64,000 nt of DNA from Bolinopsis microptera (Eukaryota > Ctenophora > Tentaculata > Lobata > Bolinopsidae). Below are positions 20,621 to 33,174 of this stretch, piece by piece (position 1 is the stretch's first letter; every line of letters begins with the position of its first letter). Position numbers and translations under genes: made by a program. The DNA lies in the NCBI RefSeq assembly GCF_026151205.1, contig NC_087083.1:11778944-11842943 (forward strand). The letters are read 5' to 3'. Below the pieces are notes generated by a model. The model searched no databases and was not told the origin of the DNA. It saw nothing but the letters and a program-made list of their open reading frames with translations.

Positions 20621-22930
20621 GCTCTATAAATAATATATTTAGGTTAAAGCTGCAAAACAATTTTTGTGAAAATCTAGTCTAAAAATGACAGAAGAACGCA
20701 GTTATAGTATGAATAACTGTCTTCCAGTTTTTCTCTTGAAACTACAATGTTGAATAAAGAGAAACTAACTTCATAAAATATTATCTATTCGACATTTAAT
20801 TAATATTGGGTTGCAGAGGAATAGAATATACAGCTGCAATAAAATAATAAACATCTTTTCATGTAATGGTGATATCATGGTTTTGAATATATCGCAGTGA
20901 ATTATTCACTGTCAAGCAGTGAAATATTGCTTTACTGCTATAACAGGCAGTGTATGTGAAATGTGTGATTTTTAAATTTCATTTGTGACGAGCAAACGTA
21001 ACTTTGAATATTGAAATAAATTTTCGTGCACGTACAGAATGAATGTTTAATAATTTAATATATATGTAGACCAAGCTCTGTGCACGGGATGCTTCCTGGA
21101 AGAATCCAGTTCTTTTAGCGGGGCACCCTACCTAAAGCCAAATTGAGATATAATAATCATATTCCTAGGGAAATAATCAGAAATCGAATACCAATCAAAT
21201 AATATGATATATAGGAGTAGTAACCATATTTACTATGCAAAATGCCCCAACCACATAGTGTAAATTTGTATAAAATTCAAATTCCATATCATCATTAAAC
21301 CTCAATAGTCAATATAATAGCCCAAGCAAAATTAAATAACTTCTTATATACCTTACTGTCATACTACAAATTAATTAAACATTTGAAATCTGTTAACCAG
21401 AGAATAAATTTCTAATCCTAATGCAAGTGAAATAATTTAGATGCAATAATGAATGCCTAATGTGAGTAGCATCTGTCAATGTCCTTGTAAAACAGTCTGT
21501 ACAAGAGATATGAGTAACTAATATAGAAGAAAAAAACAGGAAGTTGTCGTCTGTTGAAAAATAAATAAAATATCTAGAATATAGATTAGAATATAAAATA
21601 ACATTCAGTCAATGTGTCGTCAATAAACTGTACGATTATCAAATGTTAAAACTGGGTGATACAGTCACCAAAAATAAATACTAAGTATAATAAGTTAATA
21701 AATTAAATGTGGTCTATAAAACCACCAATAGGATTTCTTAGAATATTAACAAATGAAACACAGAATCGCTATGCTACGAACCCCTCCCCCCCCCAGCCAG
21801 TTTCAAGCTTAGCCCTGGTTATATAGTGAGCTGTCAAGTAGATCAATCAAGAAATATCATTATCTAAACAATTGAAAAGACTTCACAATTAACATGCAAT
21901 GGATGTTAATTATTTAAATAAACAGTGCCATGGAAACATGGAAGAATAATTAGGAAGTCCAAAAGAAAGTTAATCATGCCACCTATTAGTGTGATGATAG
22001 TTTGTAGACATGTGTGATGATGTGATGTCATAAATTTTACTTTACTTTTACTTTACTTTATTAAAATTATGAGAATTTTATCAAACCTAAATCTTCATGA
22101 ACATGGACTGTACTTGTTCATTTGATGCGTACACAATAGGGTGGTCACTTAGAGCCATGTGGGAGAGTCAAATTTGTAAACCGGTAGTTAAACTACCTAT
22201 CGACCTGTGCTTATCTCATTCAACAAATTTAGAATGGGATTTTACATAGTTATCATTGCCAGCCTGCATCTTAAATCAACCTCTCAGTCAGGATAATGCA
22301 TTGCTAGCTATAGCCTGGATTTCCACTAGGTTTTTTTGGGACCCGTATTATAGCTTTTGGTGCTCCCTGGAGCTTTTAGTAACCCCAACATTTTTTTCGT
22401 GTCGTTAATTTGGCCGGGATATAGAACCTTATGCTACCAAATCGAACAAATTTTCGCAAGAAAGACCTTAAATTCGGAGAAAATACGACCACTCTGATGG
22501 TGCATAGCGAAGTCTGCTCTGTGGGGCCTTAGATACACCATTGGGATGGAGGATCCCACAGGTTCAAAAATATAATAAACACAAGACATAACATTACAAA
22601 ATATTTGTATAAAACAAAGTAAGATTATTCAAACAATATACACATAATATAACAATTACCCTATATAAAAATTCAATATAAATTCAATAGAAAACTAAAT
22701 AAACACCCTTTAAGTAGTATAAGTAAGCCAGTTTAAAGAACTGGCTCCAAATTTATATCTAATTCTGCTATTTTTACTGCACTACTACTTTTTAACCCTC
22801 TCTCTCCTCTAAGAGCTATGACTGTTTGTATAAAACATGCAAATCTTAATAAGGTGCATGGTTAATTTGTATGATATCTCTATTCTATATTTTAGAATCA
22901 GAATCAAATTTACACAGCAACACAATAAAA
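20621..22930. other. AT-rich gene-poor stretch upstream of TNPO3 exon 1
   Basis: No convincing frame on either strand. It should contain the TNPO3 promoter just right of 20620. Notable only for a C-rich tract (CCCCTCCCCCCCCCC, about 21782-21796) and a TTTAC microsatellite (about 22033-22062). Confidence 0.5.
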
Positions 22931-23060
22931 ATACAACAATGACCCTATATAAAAATTAAATATAAAAATTAAATATAAAAATTAAATATAAAAATTAAAT
23001 ATAAAAATTAAATATAAAAATTAAGTATAAAAATTAAATATAAAAATTCAATAAAAATCT
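22931..23060. repeat. 13-bp AT-rich tandem repeat
   Basis: About nine units of ATAAAAATTAAAT with minor variation (TAAGTA, TTCAAT). Confidence 0.85.
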
Positions 23061-23129
23061 TAGTAAATTATATAAATTTTTAGTTCAACAAAAAAACATA
23101 GGATGTCTTGGTTGCAGCATTACTTCATT

Positions 23130-25240
23130 TAAAGGTGCACTTATTGGAGGACTTCGCCGCTTCGACGCGCCGCGCGAACTAGCATTCTTGCATCGCATCG
23201 TCGATCGTTGCTCTGCTTCGCAGAGCAACGATCTCGATGGGTTGACATCGTCAACCAAGTACACTTAGGGCCCGATGTAATTTCGATGACCAGTTTACTG
23301 ATCATGTAGTGTTTCGGTGTCCATAATTTTGGACAAGGCATGTACTGTACAATTAAGTATGTGTTCATAAATATATGGAAGAATATCAAGCTGAGCGCGG
23401 CCCAATAATACATGTGATTTGAGAAGATTATCAAGAGGATTTGGAAGTTACAAGTAACGTTTCTTTAAAAAGAGTATTTCTACAGCAAGACGGATAAATT
23501 CGACGATTTGGTTTCATTTAAAAATTGTACTCCTACGGTAGCTTGGCCCGGGGTGTTACCTAACCACGTGCTTTCGCACCGCTGCGGCCGGGCATGTTTG
23601 TTTCACAAGTAAAAAAGGCGGGCTCTCGCTACTGCAAGCGCAAGGGCTCTGGATAGAGCAAAAAAAAAGATTGTTCATTGTTTATGGACTAGCCCGGCGC
23701 GCGCTACTTCATAGCATTTGCCTTGGGCCACTTTGAGCTAGAAGAAAGCGATACTTCGAAGAAATTTAGACGAGAAACTTAGTAAAATCCGTTAAGAAAA
23801 GGCCTACCTGGCACGCCAATCCCAATGCATGCGCGGCTCTTTTTTCGGATATACTGATTCCAAATCACCTATAGGTCACACATTTACCTAACCATGTGCT
23901 TTCGCCCTACTGCAGGCGCGCTTGTTTCACTTGTAACTGGTACGTGCACATGAGTTGTAGGTTTATAACCTACTGGGACGCGCGCCGAGTTGGACTCGTC
24001 GACGGTATATAAATAGGTTGTAGCGCGATGCACTACTGGGTCGCGCGCGCATCAAATAATGCTTCTCGCAACCACATCTTCGGTAGATCGGCGAAATGCA
24101 CCACTGTGCCTCACCGAGCTGCGAAGGATTGACATCGTGAATCAAATAAATAGGTAGTGCGCCATCGACAGTGAGCCGCGCGTGCCGACTGTAGGATGGT
24201 TTTTTACTAAATAGATATTAAGTATCCTTCCCGACCTCCAATTGCAACAAAAATTGGTGAGCTTACTCATAGATTTACAAGGAAGGTGTCCGAAAAGTTT
24301 AAACATTAAAGCATATCCAACCATCAAACATTATGTTACAGCTAAAAGCAGCGTATTTTGCCCCATACCATTCTGATCACTATATCAACTCCGATATCCA
24401 CCAAATTTTTCGGACAGTTGTGAAAGCCCTATTGGAAGGTTGTCGCCAATTTTCAGAATGATCTCATTCAAGGAACTGAAGATATATCCAAATAATACGA
24501 CAAAAATCAACGAATTTGGTCAAATTTGGTCAAATTACGCGACTTTTACAGCTAATTTTGCTCCAAAAGCCGCGCACCATCAAAACTCACTGATCTTTCC
24601 AAAAAGGTATGACAAATTTGGTATTGTGAAAATTCTCACAGTCTCTAGAAAACAATGGTACAAAAAATTTTTAAATCCGAGCAAGTTTATTTTTATGGTG
24701 CACCCCCTAATATAAATAAATAATATATGGAACAAATATTTTACGAGTATCACCCGTTAACATGATGACACACGAGTAGCGCGCGACCGCCGACGGCGGC
24801 ACATTTTACTTGTAAAACAAATGCGTCCTGGCTATTATATTTAAAATCACGTTGTCAAAGTCACTAAAACTGGACTTGAGGAAATATAAATATTACCGTG
24901 CGTCCTTAACACTTAACATATTTTCATGGCGCGATGTGGCGTAACCATCGCTAAATAGAGATCACATAAAATCTGATTGTCATGTCGTCTTCAACTGTCG
25001 TTTCAGTTTCACGTTTGTTGTTTTATGGTGCCACATGACTGGTGACAATGTTTAAATTGTAAAACGTGGTAATTAATAAATTATTCTGGGTCACGAAAAT
25101 AATATTAATAGTGCAAGTGAATATATTAACAATTTTGTTGTTGTATATATCGCGCGCAATGCGTTACTGGGCCGCGCCGTGTTTCAAATAATGCTTTTTG
25201 CAACCACTTCGTTAGATTGGCAAAATGCACTACTGCCTTT
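23130..25240. repeat. GC-patchy repeat region with recurring modules and a hairpin
   Basis: GC-rich islands in AT-rich DNA. A near-perfect hairpin at 23203-23233 has arms GATCGTTGCTCTGC and its complement with a 3-base loop TTC. A module containing TACCTAACCACGTGCTTTCG (about 23558) recurs as TACCTAACCATGTGCTTTCG (about 23887). Another, TCAAATAATGCTTCTCGCAA (about 24050), recurs at about 25183. Short frames here are not supported as genes. Confidence 0.5.
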
Positions 25241-27239
25241 TTTCAAAAGGGTGAAAAGGAAAAAATTCCTTTCGCTCAGATTGGATGGTTCCAAATGACG
25301 ATAATATTACTGTCAATCATGAGACATGAAATGGTAGCAGAAGTCAAGACAACGGAGCTTTTCGAGAAAAATGACTTTTTCACAATCATCTATTATCCTG
25401 GTAGTATAAATGACCGCAGTCCTGCAGCTAAGCATGAAGTGCATAGATAAAGGATGATCCAAGTGGACATATCTGCCGTTTTCTGACAAAAGTGCTTAGG
25501 TAACACAGTTAGGTTCATTTTGTGCAAATTGACTTTAAAGATTTCAATTCTGTAATTGCTCTGGGCTAGCTGCTGTCAAATTTAAACTGCACCCACTATG
25601 TTTTTAACTCTAAGGTGCTTTGTTGACTTTTGAGACTTAGGTTTCATCATTCTAACTTCTCGGAAAGTGCCTCAAAATCACAAATTATAGTTTGAATTTC
25701 TGAGAATAGTGCTTAAGTACAATCACATCGGCAAATAATACATGTTCTCATGAAAATGACTCGTTCAAACCATTGGTCATCGAAAGTAAAACGAAAAATT
25801 AGCCTTAAACTGTTGTGATGAAACATTGGTTGTAAATAGGGGACACGCTGAAATAGAAAATTTGAAAATTTCGTTTTCTGAGAAAAGTGCTTAAGTACAG
25901 CCACATTAGTGGGAACTTTATCTGCGATCATTCTGACCTACTATTTTACGAACACGAAAACACTTCTTTCTCCCCTGCGGATTAAAAAATAGTCGGAACT
26001 CTACCAGTATTTCAACGAAGAGTTGATTAGTGATAATACGGGATAATAATAAATAAGTTTCTTTCTTTGGAAATTAAATTAAGAACTCAGATAAGGCTTT
26101 CTTCATAAAGACCAAGGATTTGACCAAGGATTACAATGCAATACATGAAATTTTCTTGTTGAATAGAATCGTTGATAATTCTCCGATAATATAAGCAGTC
26201 AAATCGATTAAAGTTAAACGGTGTGACTATATTATTGCTAACTAAGAATAATTAATTAATAATTATGATCCTAATGTATATTAAAACCTACAAAAGTACT
26301 GACCACTGTCAGTGTCATCGTGTTAAACCTAGAAATATACCCTCATTTGCACATGACGCACTTTCATGCCTGTACCCCAATCCAAAATTTGGTGTTTCCT
26401 GTCTAGCAAAATCATTATCGGTATCCAATCAATCATGATCAGGTCGTAATCTCCTCAGTATGTTTGGTAAAGCCTAATGAACCTCATTAATACACGCTAA
26501 CGCCTTACTCATGATCAGATTGGGTAACGAGATCACTGATTGAGTGCAGAGATCACTGACTGAGTGCTCGGATCACGTATCTGATGGATTTTGAAATGGT
26601 CATAACTCAGCCAAATTTTGAACAATGAACTTGAAACTTTGGGAAATGTTTTAAATTATCAAGCCAAATGTGTTCACAAAATTTGGAGTTCTAAGCTTAA
26701 AGCGTTTTTATTTTATGAAGACAATAGTGAAAAAGAGAGAGTGTCATTCCACGCCCACTGTATTTGAGCGTGGCTTACGAAACTTTCAGGAAATCTAAGT
26801 TTGACCCATATCTATGAGTATTGCTGAAAGCACAGTGTAAGGCCTACACGGACCGCCTCTAACTAGCCAATCCCTGTTTACATGCCGTGTAGCAGGGGAC
26901 TAGGAAGAGCTAAACTAGTAAGCGGGGCATAGCGGGGCTATAATCTCTGAAATTTTGGTGCAATTTGGAGACGAATTACGTCAGTTATTAAAAGGTTGCG
27001 TGTGGGTTGTCACTTTTGGGCCACCCTGTATACACCCATCCTCATAATATATCTATCTTTATTTATTTTCATTTTTGACACCAATTGATTGTCCAGCTTC
27101 AGGACCATAAATTATGGTAGCTGATTTGAATGCATCAACACATAATTTGGAGGGGCAAGTATCAAAATATCAATCCAATTTTTGATTATCGTGAATTCAA
27201 TTATGTGTTTCTTTGTATGGAAATCCTGAAAACAAAAAA
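25241..27239. other. Gene-poor stretch with degenerate repeats
   Basis: A motif AGAAAAGTGCTTAAGTACAG recurs three times in variant form (about 25488, 25703, 25878). 26225-26400 is a diverged direct copy of 32708-32890. At 27018-27033 the sequence CTTTTGGGCCACCCTGTAT resembles a mariner-type terminal repeat and recurs at 32693-32710. No gene recognised. Confidence 0.5.
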
Positions 27240-28640
27240 GATTATAATGTACAAGTGTTATAAAAAGATTACCTTTTTCACAGGATTGTGTAGCAGAAAT
27301 GAATAAATAAAATGTCTTGATTGATTGTAAACCGAGACGGTGCCCGGGTGGTTCCGATGACCAATTTTAATCTTTTCAAATATATAATAAAAATAGTAAT
27401 AATCCCTGAATCCCTCACAAGGGCACTAAACTCTTAATAAGAAAATGCCACACTGTAGAATGTTATGTAGCTATGTAGCTATGTAGCATAGCTACGTTAG
27501 CTATGTAACATAGCTATGTAGCTATGTTATGTAGCTATGTAGCTATGTAGCTATGCTATGTAGTTATGTAACTATGTAGCTATGTAGCTATGTTATGTAG
27601 ATCAGCACTTTATGACAGTACAGAATTTAAACCTCATCTGACAAATATTGCCAAAACTTAAAGTTTTGTATGCTCCAACGGCCAGAAAGAATAACTCGAC
27701 AAATAAAATTGTTTATCACAATGAGACGACTCCCCATCTTCTTACAAACATTATCGTCGCTAATAGTTATATAATAACAAGACATGTGTCATGTATTGAA
27801 AAAATATACTCTAGTGAAAGCCACACTCATCTCACTGATTTGTCTTCAGTATGAATTGTCCCTTCTTTGATGTAGTGGTGCTTGTTTGGCTCAGCGTTCT
27901 TCTTCTTCTTTTGCAACAAGAAGTCTATTTGTAACTCGATCCTCCAATGAGCTGTCCGGACTAATGAAGATTAAGCTAAACTTCGCTGACTGTCGTAGCT
28001 ATCGAGCTTTATTGAGTATCTGATAGGCTGTACTGGAACTGGACAGAGTAACATTGACTGGCCGAGTAGTCTACTCCTTCAACTTGCCAACTCTACTGAG
28101 CTCCATTGCTGGTTTCAGTCCAATCTCCTCAAATATATGTCTTCGATAGTTCTGTTCAAGTCTTTACTGGAATCTTCAGACAAACCGAAAATCATGATTT
28201 TCTTTCTCCGGGGACCGGTCTTCTGCTTGCATCACAGACTTAACGACTTCTGATTCTCAATCAACTCATCCTTGGTTGAGCTTACTCCGATTTTCATCTG
28301 CTTTAACTTGTCATTTTGAAAGTGAACCAAATGAAGAAATGCTGCAAACTTTTCTTTATCATTTAATGACCTTTGAAGCAAAAGATGCTTGCACAGTACA
28401 GAAGTCATGTCAACTGGTGCTTCACAACCGAATTGATTCATAGTTTTTGCCATCCAAGCCTCAGCTTTAAACATAATACTGTAAATCTCCGTGTCAACCA
28501 CAGCTGCCATGATGTAAGGCTAAGCTACGAGGCAAGAGGCACAATATCTCGCCGTTAAAAAAGGCGAGATAAGAAAGCAGATAAGATGAAAATAAAGCAG
28601 ATAAGAATAAAAGAAAGCAGATATGATCATCGCAATATTA
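27240..28640 (-). mobile_element. Inverted copy of the ORF1-bearing retroelement, downstream of iGluR copy 4
   Basis: Minus-strand counterpart of 5265-6375. The frame 28510-28232 reads MAAVVDTEIYSIMFKAEAW and is the best preserved N-terminal part. Further on, KIMIFGLSEDSSKDLNRTIE (about 28190-28130) matches the ORF1 RRM-like segment of the other copy before stops intervene. At 27470-27600 a (GCTATGTA)n microsatellite has expanded inside it. At 27310-27240 the iGluR 3' flank homology resumes, giving both ends of the insertion. Confidence 0.65.
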
Positions 28641-28981
28641 TTAATAAACATGAAAAGAGTTCCAAGTTGTTGTTAAACTGTTCTTAATTTCGTTCACCTC
28701 ATTAACCTCAATTTCAAACTGTATTCAATAAACTGCTGTTATATCAAGAAAAGAGATTTGATAATTTAAACTTCTTTTTCCAAGTGTACCATCGAAAGTG
28801 TTTGAATAATAAATTAAATAATTAAAGATAACCCTAAAAAGATATTGTTTTTTTTTTCAATTTCGTTCTTTCAAATTGTTCTGAATACTCTTCAAGCTTT
28901 TCAAAGACTTCTTCTTCTTATACTTTGCAGTTTTCTTGTCTGGTTAAACTGGACTGTTTGCTGGAAGTGGAGATATAGGCA

Positions 28982-31760
28982 TTAGGCAACTTGCCTCTTC
29001 TTCACCTTCCTTTTCCTCCGAAAGCTAGTTGCTACAAATCCTAATTTTAGTCTTCGCTTGAGTCTTTCAAGGAATGTGGTTTTGTCATCATAAGAATTGT
29101 CGCGTATTGTTGCAACAGTTAATTCTAAGATCAAAAGGGTTGCACTAACTAGAACTCCCATGATCAAAACATAGAAGATACCAATTAGAGTTTGGAAACT
29201 CAGCATTTTGTCGCTGCCAACGCTTTCTTTACCACATTTCCTCTCTTCTATTCTTTTTCCATGCTCATTCCAAAGGTCGTGAAAGAATCCTTCTTCGCGG
29301 TATTTCAATAACTGTTGATTAAACAGTCTGGCGTAGGGAGAGTTTATTGGAAGACCAAATGCAAGTGGGATTGTCAGTAATTTTTCTCCAACAAAGAAGA
29401 TTTCACAGCTGTCAAAAATGTAGTATTCAAGCCACAGAGTATCGTCGATGAAAGCAAATCCACCTTCATCAACCATTTTCCATCCCACTATCAAAACTTC
29501 GGACATCTTCTGATTGGCTCCCTAGCTTTTGATAATTTGTATCGATATTGTTTTCCAGAAGGACTGCAACTATAGATACGTGTTGTAAACCCCATTTATA
29601 ATCAGTTTGAGTTAGCAGCTCAGACGGTTTACTTATAGGTACACCAAGGTTGTCAAGAGTCATGAAGGCTGTGAGGTTGGCTCCATACATACTGGTGATA
29701 AGCAGAACGAAGAACCACCATGTCATAACTATCATACGTCCAGATGGGCTTCTCGGCAAAGGTTCACCTCCCTGTCCAAGTAAACTGCCTCCGGTTACCC
29801 AAACAGCATTGGCTAGAGAAATGGAATCGACATCGATCTCTTTTCGTCCTTCAGCTACCAAACACTTGGCTGAATCATCTTCAGGATCCTCACAACTTTC
29901 ACAGCAACAAGTTTCATTTGCAAAAGCTATTATTCCATGCTGATCATAGGGAGAAAGCTTCCCTAAAATAGTCAGGAATACTGAAATGAGGGCAAATGCT
30001 ATGAAGATCGCAACCCATGTCGAAAAGGAAAATGGACTCAAGAAAAAGAATCTGTTATTTGTTTGAGACTCCCCTTTCATTATAAGACTTATTCCAGAGT
30101 CCAGGTAGGAGAAAGAAAAGTCTATATACGATCTTCTCTGCGAGCTTACTGATAAATCCACGGCAATAATATCGATCCTGTTCTTCAAGAGGTCACCTAC
30201 TAAGCCATTCCACTCTCCTTTTGGGTTGCTTTCAGTTTTAGTCAAGTGGCCGTATTTCTTATCTTTTGGCACAACAAACTCGTATGTAAAATTAAGGTCT
30301 TCTGCCAATCTTTTAATAATCTTTGGGCAGATTCCTTCCCAGCACTCTATTTCTTTGCAACCTTCCACATTTGCATTTATAGCAAAAGGAGGCGCATGTA
30401 TGGTCCCTACCTTCAAGTGCTGACCTTCTAATGTATCAGCAATGCCTGTCGGGGTTTTCTTCACTCCTCCAAGAAATTGAATATCTCCTGAGGTTATTTT
30501 GAGTCCTTGAGCAGTTGTCCACGTCCCTATTCCCGAAAATCCATTATCAAGTCCTGTACCTGGATCTATGAAATTCACGATTCTGTATTGACTGTCGTGA
30601 TCTTTTGCATCATTTCTATCTAAATTATAAGACCCAGAAGCTCCGGTATAAGTAGTGTTTGTCAGAAAACGTGCAATGTTTTCTCCTGCCGCCCATTTGT
30701 TGTTTCCACATCTTGCATCTGCAACAGTTCCTGTCAACTCATTAATGTTATCTTGAAGTGCTGTAGTGGCGAGCATGGCTGCATCATATAGCATCGCTAC
30801 TAGAGGGGTAATGTCACTATCTTTCAATTTTTGTTTAACTGAAAGAGATGACACAGCATCACGCTTAAAATCTCTATAGGCTGGATTCACAGTATCCACA
30901 TAAAGAGATATACCTATCATACCCTCATAGTAGATGGGAAAATGCAGCCGACGAATGGCATTTGTTCTAACTCTCAGTGATTTTGGGGATGAAACAATAC
31001 CTTCTGTGACAATCCAAACAAAATCCTCGTTCAACAGACCTGCATTATAAGCCTCTTCCAGGACAAATCTAGCGTAGTAATCCTCGCAATGTAAAACAAA
31101 TACTCTATCTAGAGAATCTACCATGTTCTTTAGAATATCCTCCAAGTACAGGTCAGCAGGATCACTAACAGCTTCAAAGAAATATATTGAAGCATCAAAC
31201 TCTTCCTGGACAGTGGTTTCAGCCGTTGTCTCTGTCAGCAACTGTTGTATAGTTGTAGCACTGTGGATGCCATAGTTGCTGTCAGAGGCTATCAGGGAAA
31301 GCTTTGTATAACCAAATTTCGTCAGCAAGTCCACAATAACCTGTGCCTGGGTCGAATCTGAGGGGGCCATGACATACAGTTGGTTCCTTCCTGCAGTTTG
31401 TAGATAAGAATCTGTTGCTGCAGATGCGATGAGAGGCATCTTGACGCTGTTGAATACATCTGCTTGGATTGCAATATTGTTGGAAATATCTGGAGATATC
31501 ACCACTACCACATCTTTAGTCAGTAAGTTGCATGAGGCATTGACCACTTCAAAAAGAGAAGACCCATCGTATTCCTCGAACTCGTAGTTAAACTTGATCC
31601 CTGTAGAATTGCTGTTGACTTTATTGATGGCATGCTTTATTATGTGTTTGAAGATGGGCAAGGAATCTTTGTCTTTTTCGTTAAGCATGAAGCCTAGGGT
31701 ATATTCTTGCTGAAGGCACCCAAGTGGCAGGAAAATGCAGAGGAGAGTTACGATGATCAT
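28982..31760 (-). pseudogene. Ionotropic glutamate receptor-like subunit, copy 4, 1-bp frameshift
   Basis: Minus-strand paralogue of copies 1-3. From the ATG at 31760-31758 the frame runs 763 codons through signal peptide, amino-terminal domain, S1 (SSQRRSYIDF kept), M1, pore loop (VTGGSLLGQGG), M3 (MYGANLTAF) and part of S2, then stops just after GMENG. The remaining S2 and M4 are open in the next frame (about 29480 to 28982). The cause is one extra A in the coding strand: a run of four at 29476-29479 (T on the plus strand) where all other copies have three. Without S2 and M4 the product could not form a channel. It may be a recent pseudogene, a polymorphism or a sequencing error, since the rest shows no other lesion. 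Residues near KQKLKDSD are unique to this copy. Confidence 0.9.
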
Positions 31761-32030
31761 AAATTCCTATAAACGTTATTTTTAGTATTATTTTTCTTGT
31801 TAGCATAATACAAGTTCATGCGAACTAATAATATAAATTAGTGTAACAGTCTTCATTGATTTAAATGATGGGAGTAACATTGTCACAAATAGAAATGGAG
31901 TGAAATAGAACAAGAACTAGTTTGAAGCAGACAATATTGAATTTTGTCCCAAACCGCCATTCCTGAATAGAAATATTCCAATGGACATTGATACCCCATG
32001 AAAATCTTATGCGGGAAAGATCAAACGGGC
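31761..32030 (-). promoter_or_regulatory. 5' flank of iGluR copy 4 (shortened)
   Basis: Reverse complement of the conserved iGluR 5' flank, including the TTTATAG acceptor-like site six bases before the ATG. Homology ends near 32030, about 150-250 bp short of the other copies. Confidence 0.6.
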
Positions 32031-32945
32031 AATATGGACATATTTTAAACGGGCATATCATTTTCAAAGCCAGGATGCACTACATGAAGAATTCGTTGTA
32101 ACTTTTTTTGAAAAGCATTCCAACTGTACCTTATGGTTCGAGGATTCTGTCGTAAAAATTTGAATTATTTTAGACCACGCCCATTCAAAATTAAAACACC
32201 TATATTGTTCTTTCTGAACATGCTGGACGCCTGATTTTTCAGTGATGGTGGATTATTAAATGTTGCATCCGATCTGAAAAACTGACGTGAAACGGATCAG
32301 AAATGATTGGGCAGCCTTAACGATTCCCATAATGTTTAATGGGGTGGTTAACGGGTTGACTTTATCACGTGATCAGGTAAGCCAATCACCTGATCACACG
32401 TAATGAATAAACTCGTTATGCTTCGTATCTCGGCCATCTGAGAAGCTACAACTCAATTTTTTCAGGACAAACGTTATTCGAATGGCCAAACACAATTCAA
32501 TAAAATTTAGCTCGATTCGACTATCCAAACTATCAAATAAATGCAAAAACCTTCATTTGGAAAAAAAGAACTCAAATATTTTTCGGTTTGACAAATTCCT
32601 CGAACCAGTGGTGGTAGTAAGTCGTACCAGGAAGAACTATTTCAATTGGTCACTCAGTGACTGAGCTATTAAGGCCAAAGTATGCCAACTGACTTTTGGC
32701 CCACCCTGTATTATTGCTAACTAAGAATAAATAATTCATAATTTTCCTGATCATGTATAATAATTAATAAAACCTACTGACCACTGTTACCGTGTTTTAA
32801 AAACCTAGAAATATACCCTAATTTGCACAAAGCACATAACACACCCGCACTTTCATGCCTGTACACTGTACAGTGTACCCCAATAATACCACATATTCCA
32901 TAATATCTCATCCTACAGCTCGTTAACATAAAACTTAATCTGCAG
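32031..32945. other. Candidate right inversion breakpoint interval
   Basis: No gene. Contains an AT-rich insert ending TTTTGGCCCACCCTGTAT at about 32693-32710 and, from 32708, a copy of the 26225-26400 sequence that here forms the intron before TNPO3 exon 5. Confidence 0.45.
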
Positions 32946-33118
32946 GTATCTGAAACTGGGTGCCGCACGACGAGAGGAGGTCACAACTCAACTTCAAGCC
33001 TGCTCAGCCACTGTCTTCTCCTTCCTGGAGTTTGTATCTGCTAACAGTGCATCGCTCCCTAACCCTGACTTTACTCACAATCACCTGTTCAGATGTTGGG
33101 GCAGCTGGCTTGTGTTAG
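32946..33118 (+). pseudogene. TNPO3: Transportin-3, exon 5 (opposite strand to exons 1-4)
   Basis: A 173-bp exon with CAG acceptor and GTAATT donor, reading YLKLGAARREEV, CSATVFSFLEFV and LFRCWGSWLVL. This is the segment that follows the exon 4 motif LPEEVGSR in transportin-3 (human SRSLRIGANRR to FRCLGSWFNLG). Its first base completes the split codon left by exon 4 (AG plus G), so sequence and phase both say the two exons were once adjacent. Exon 4 is now 13.3 kb away on the other strand. Confidence 0.85.
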
Positions 33119-33148
33119 GTAATTCTAATACTCCTTATCTACAGTGCC

Positions 33149-33174
33149 GGGGGGGGGGGGGGGGGGGGGGGGGG
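33149..33174 (+). repeat. Poly-G run, 26 bases
   Basis: Uninterrupted G26 directly after TNPO3 exon 5, in its intron. Length is likely unstable and error-prone. Confidence 0.95.

Noticed and set aside
23963-24327. Two adjoining minus-strand frames in the GC-rich patch
   Set aside because: Composition reflects the repeated GC modules; no domain, and the same modules recur nearby without the frame.
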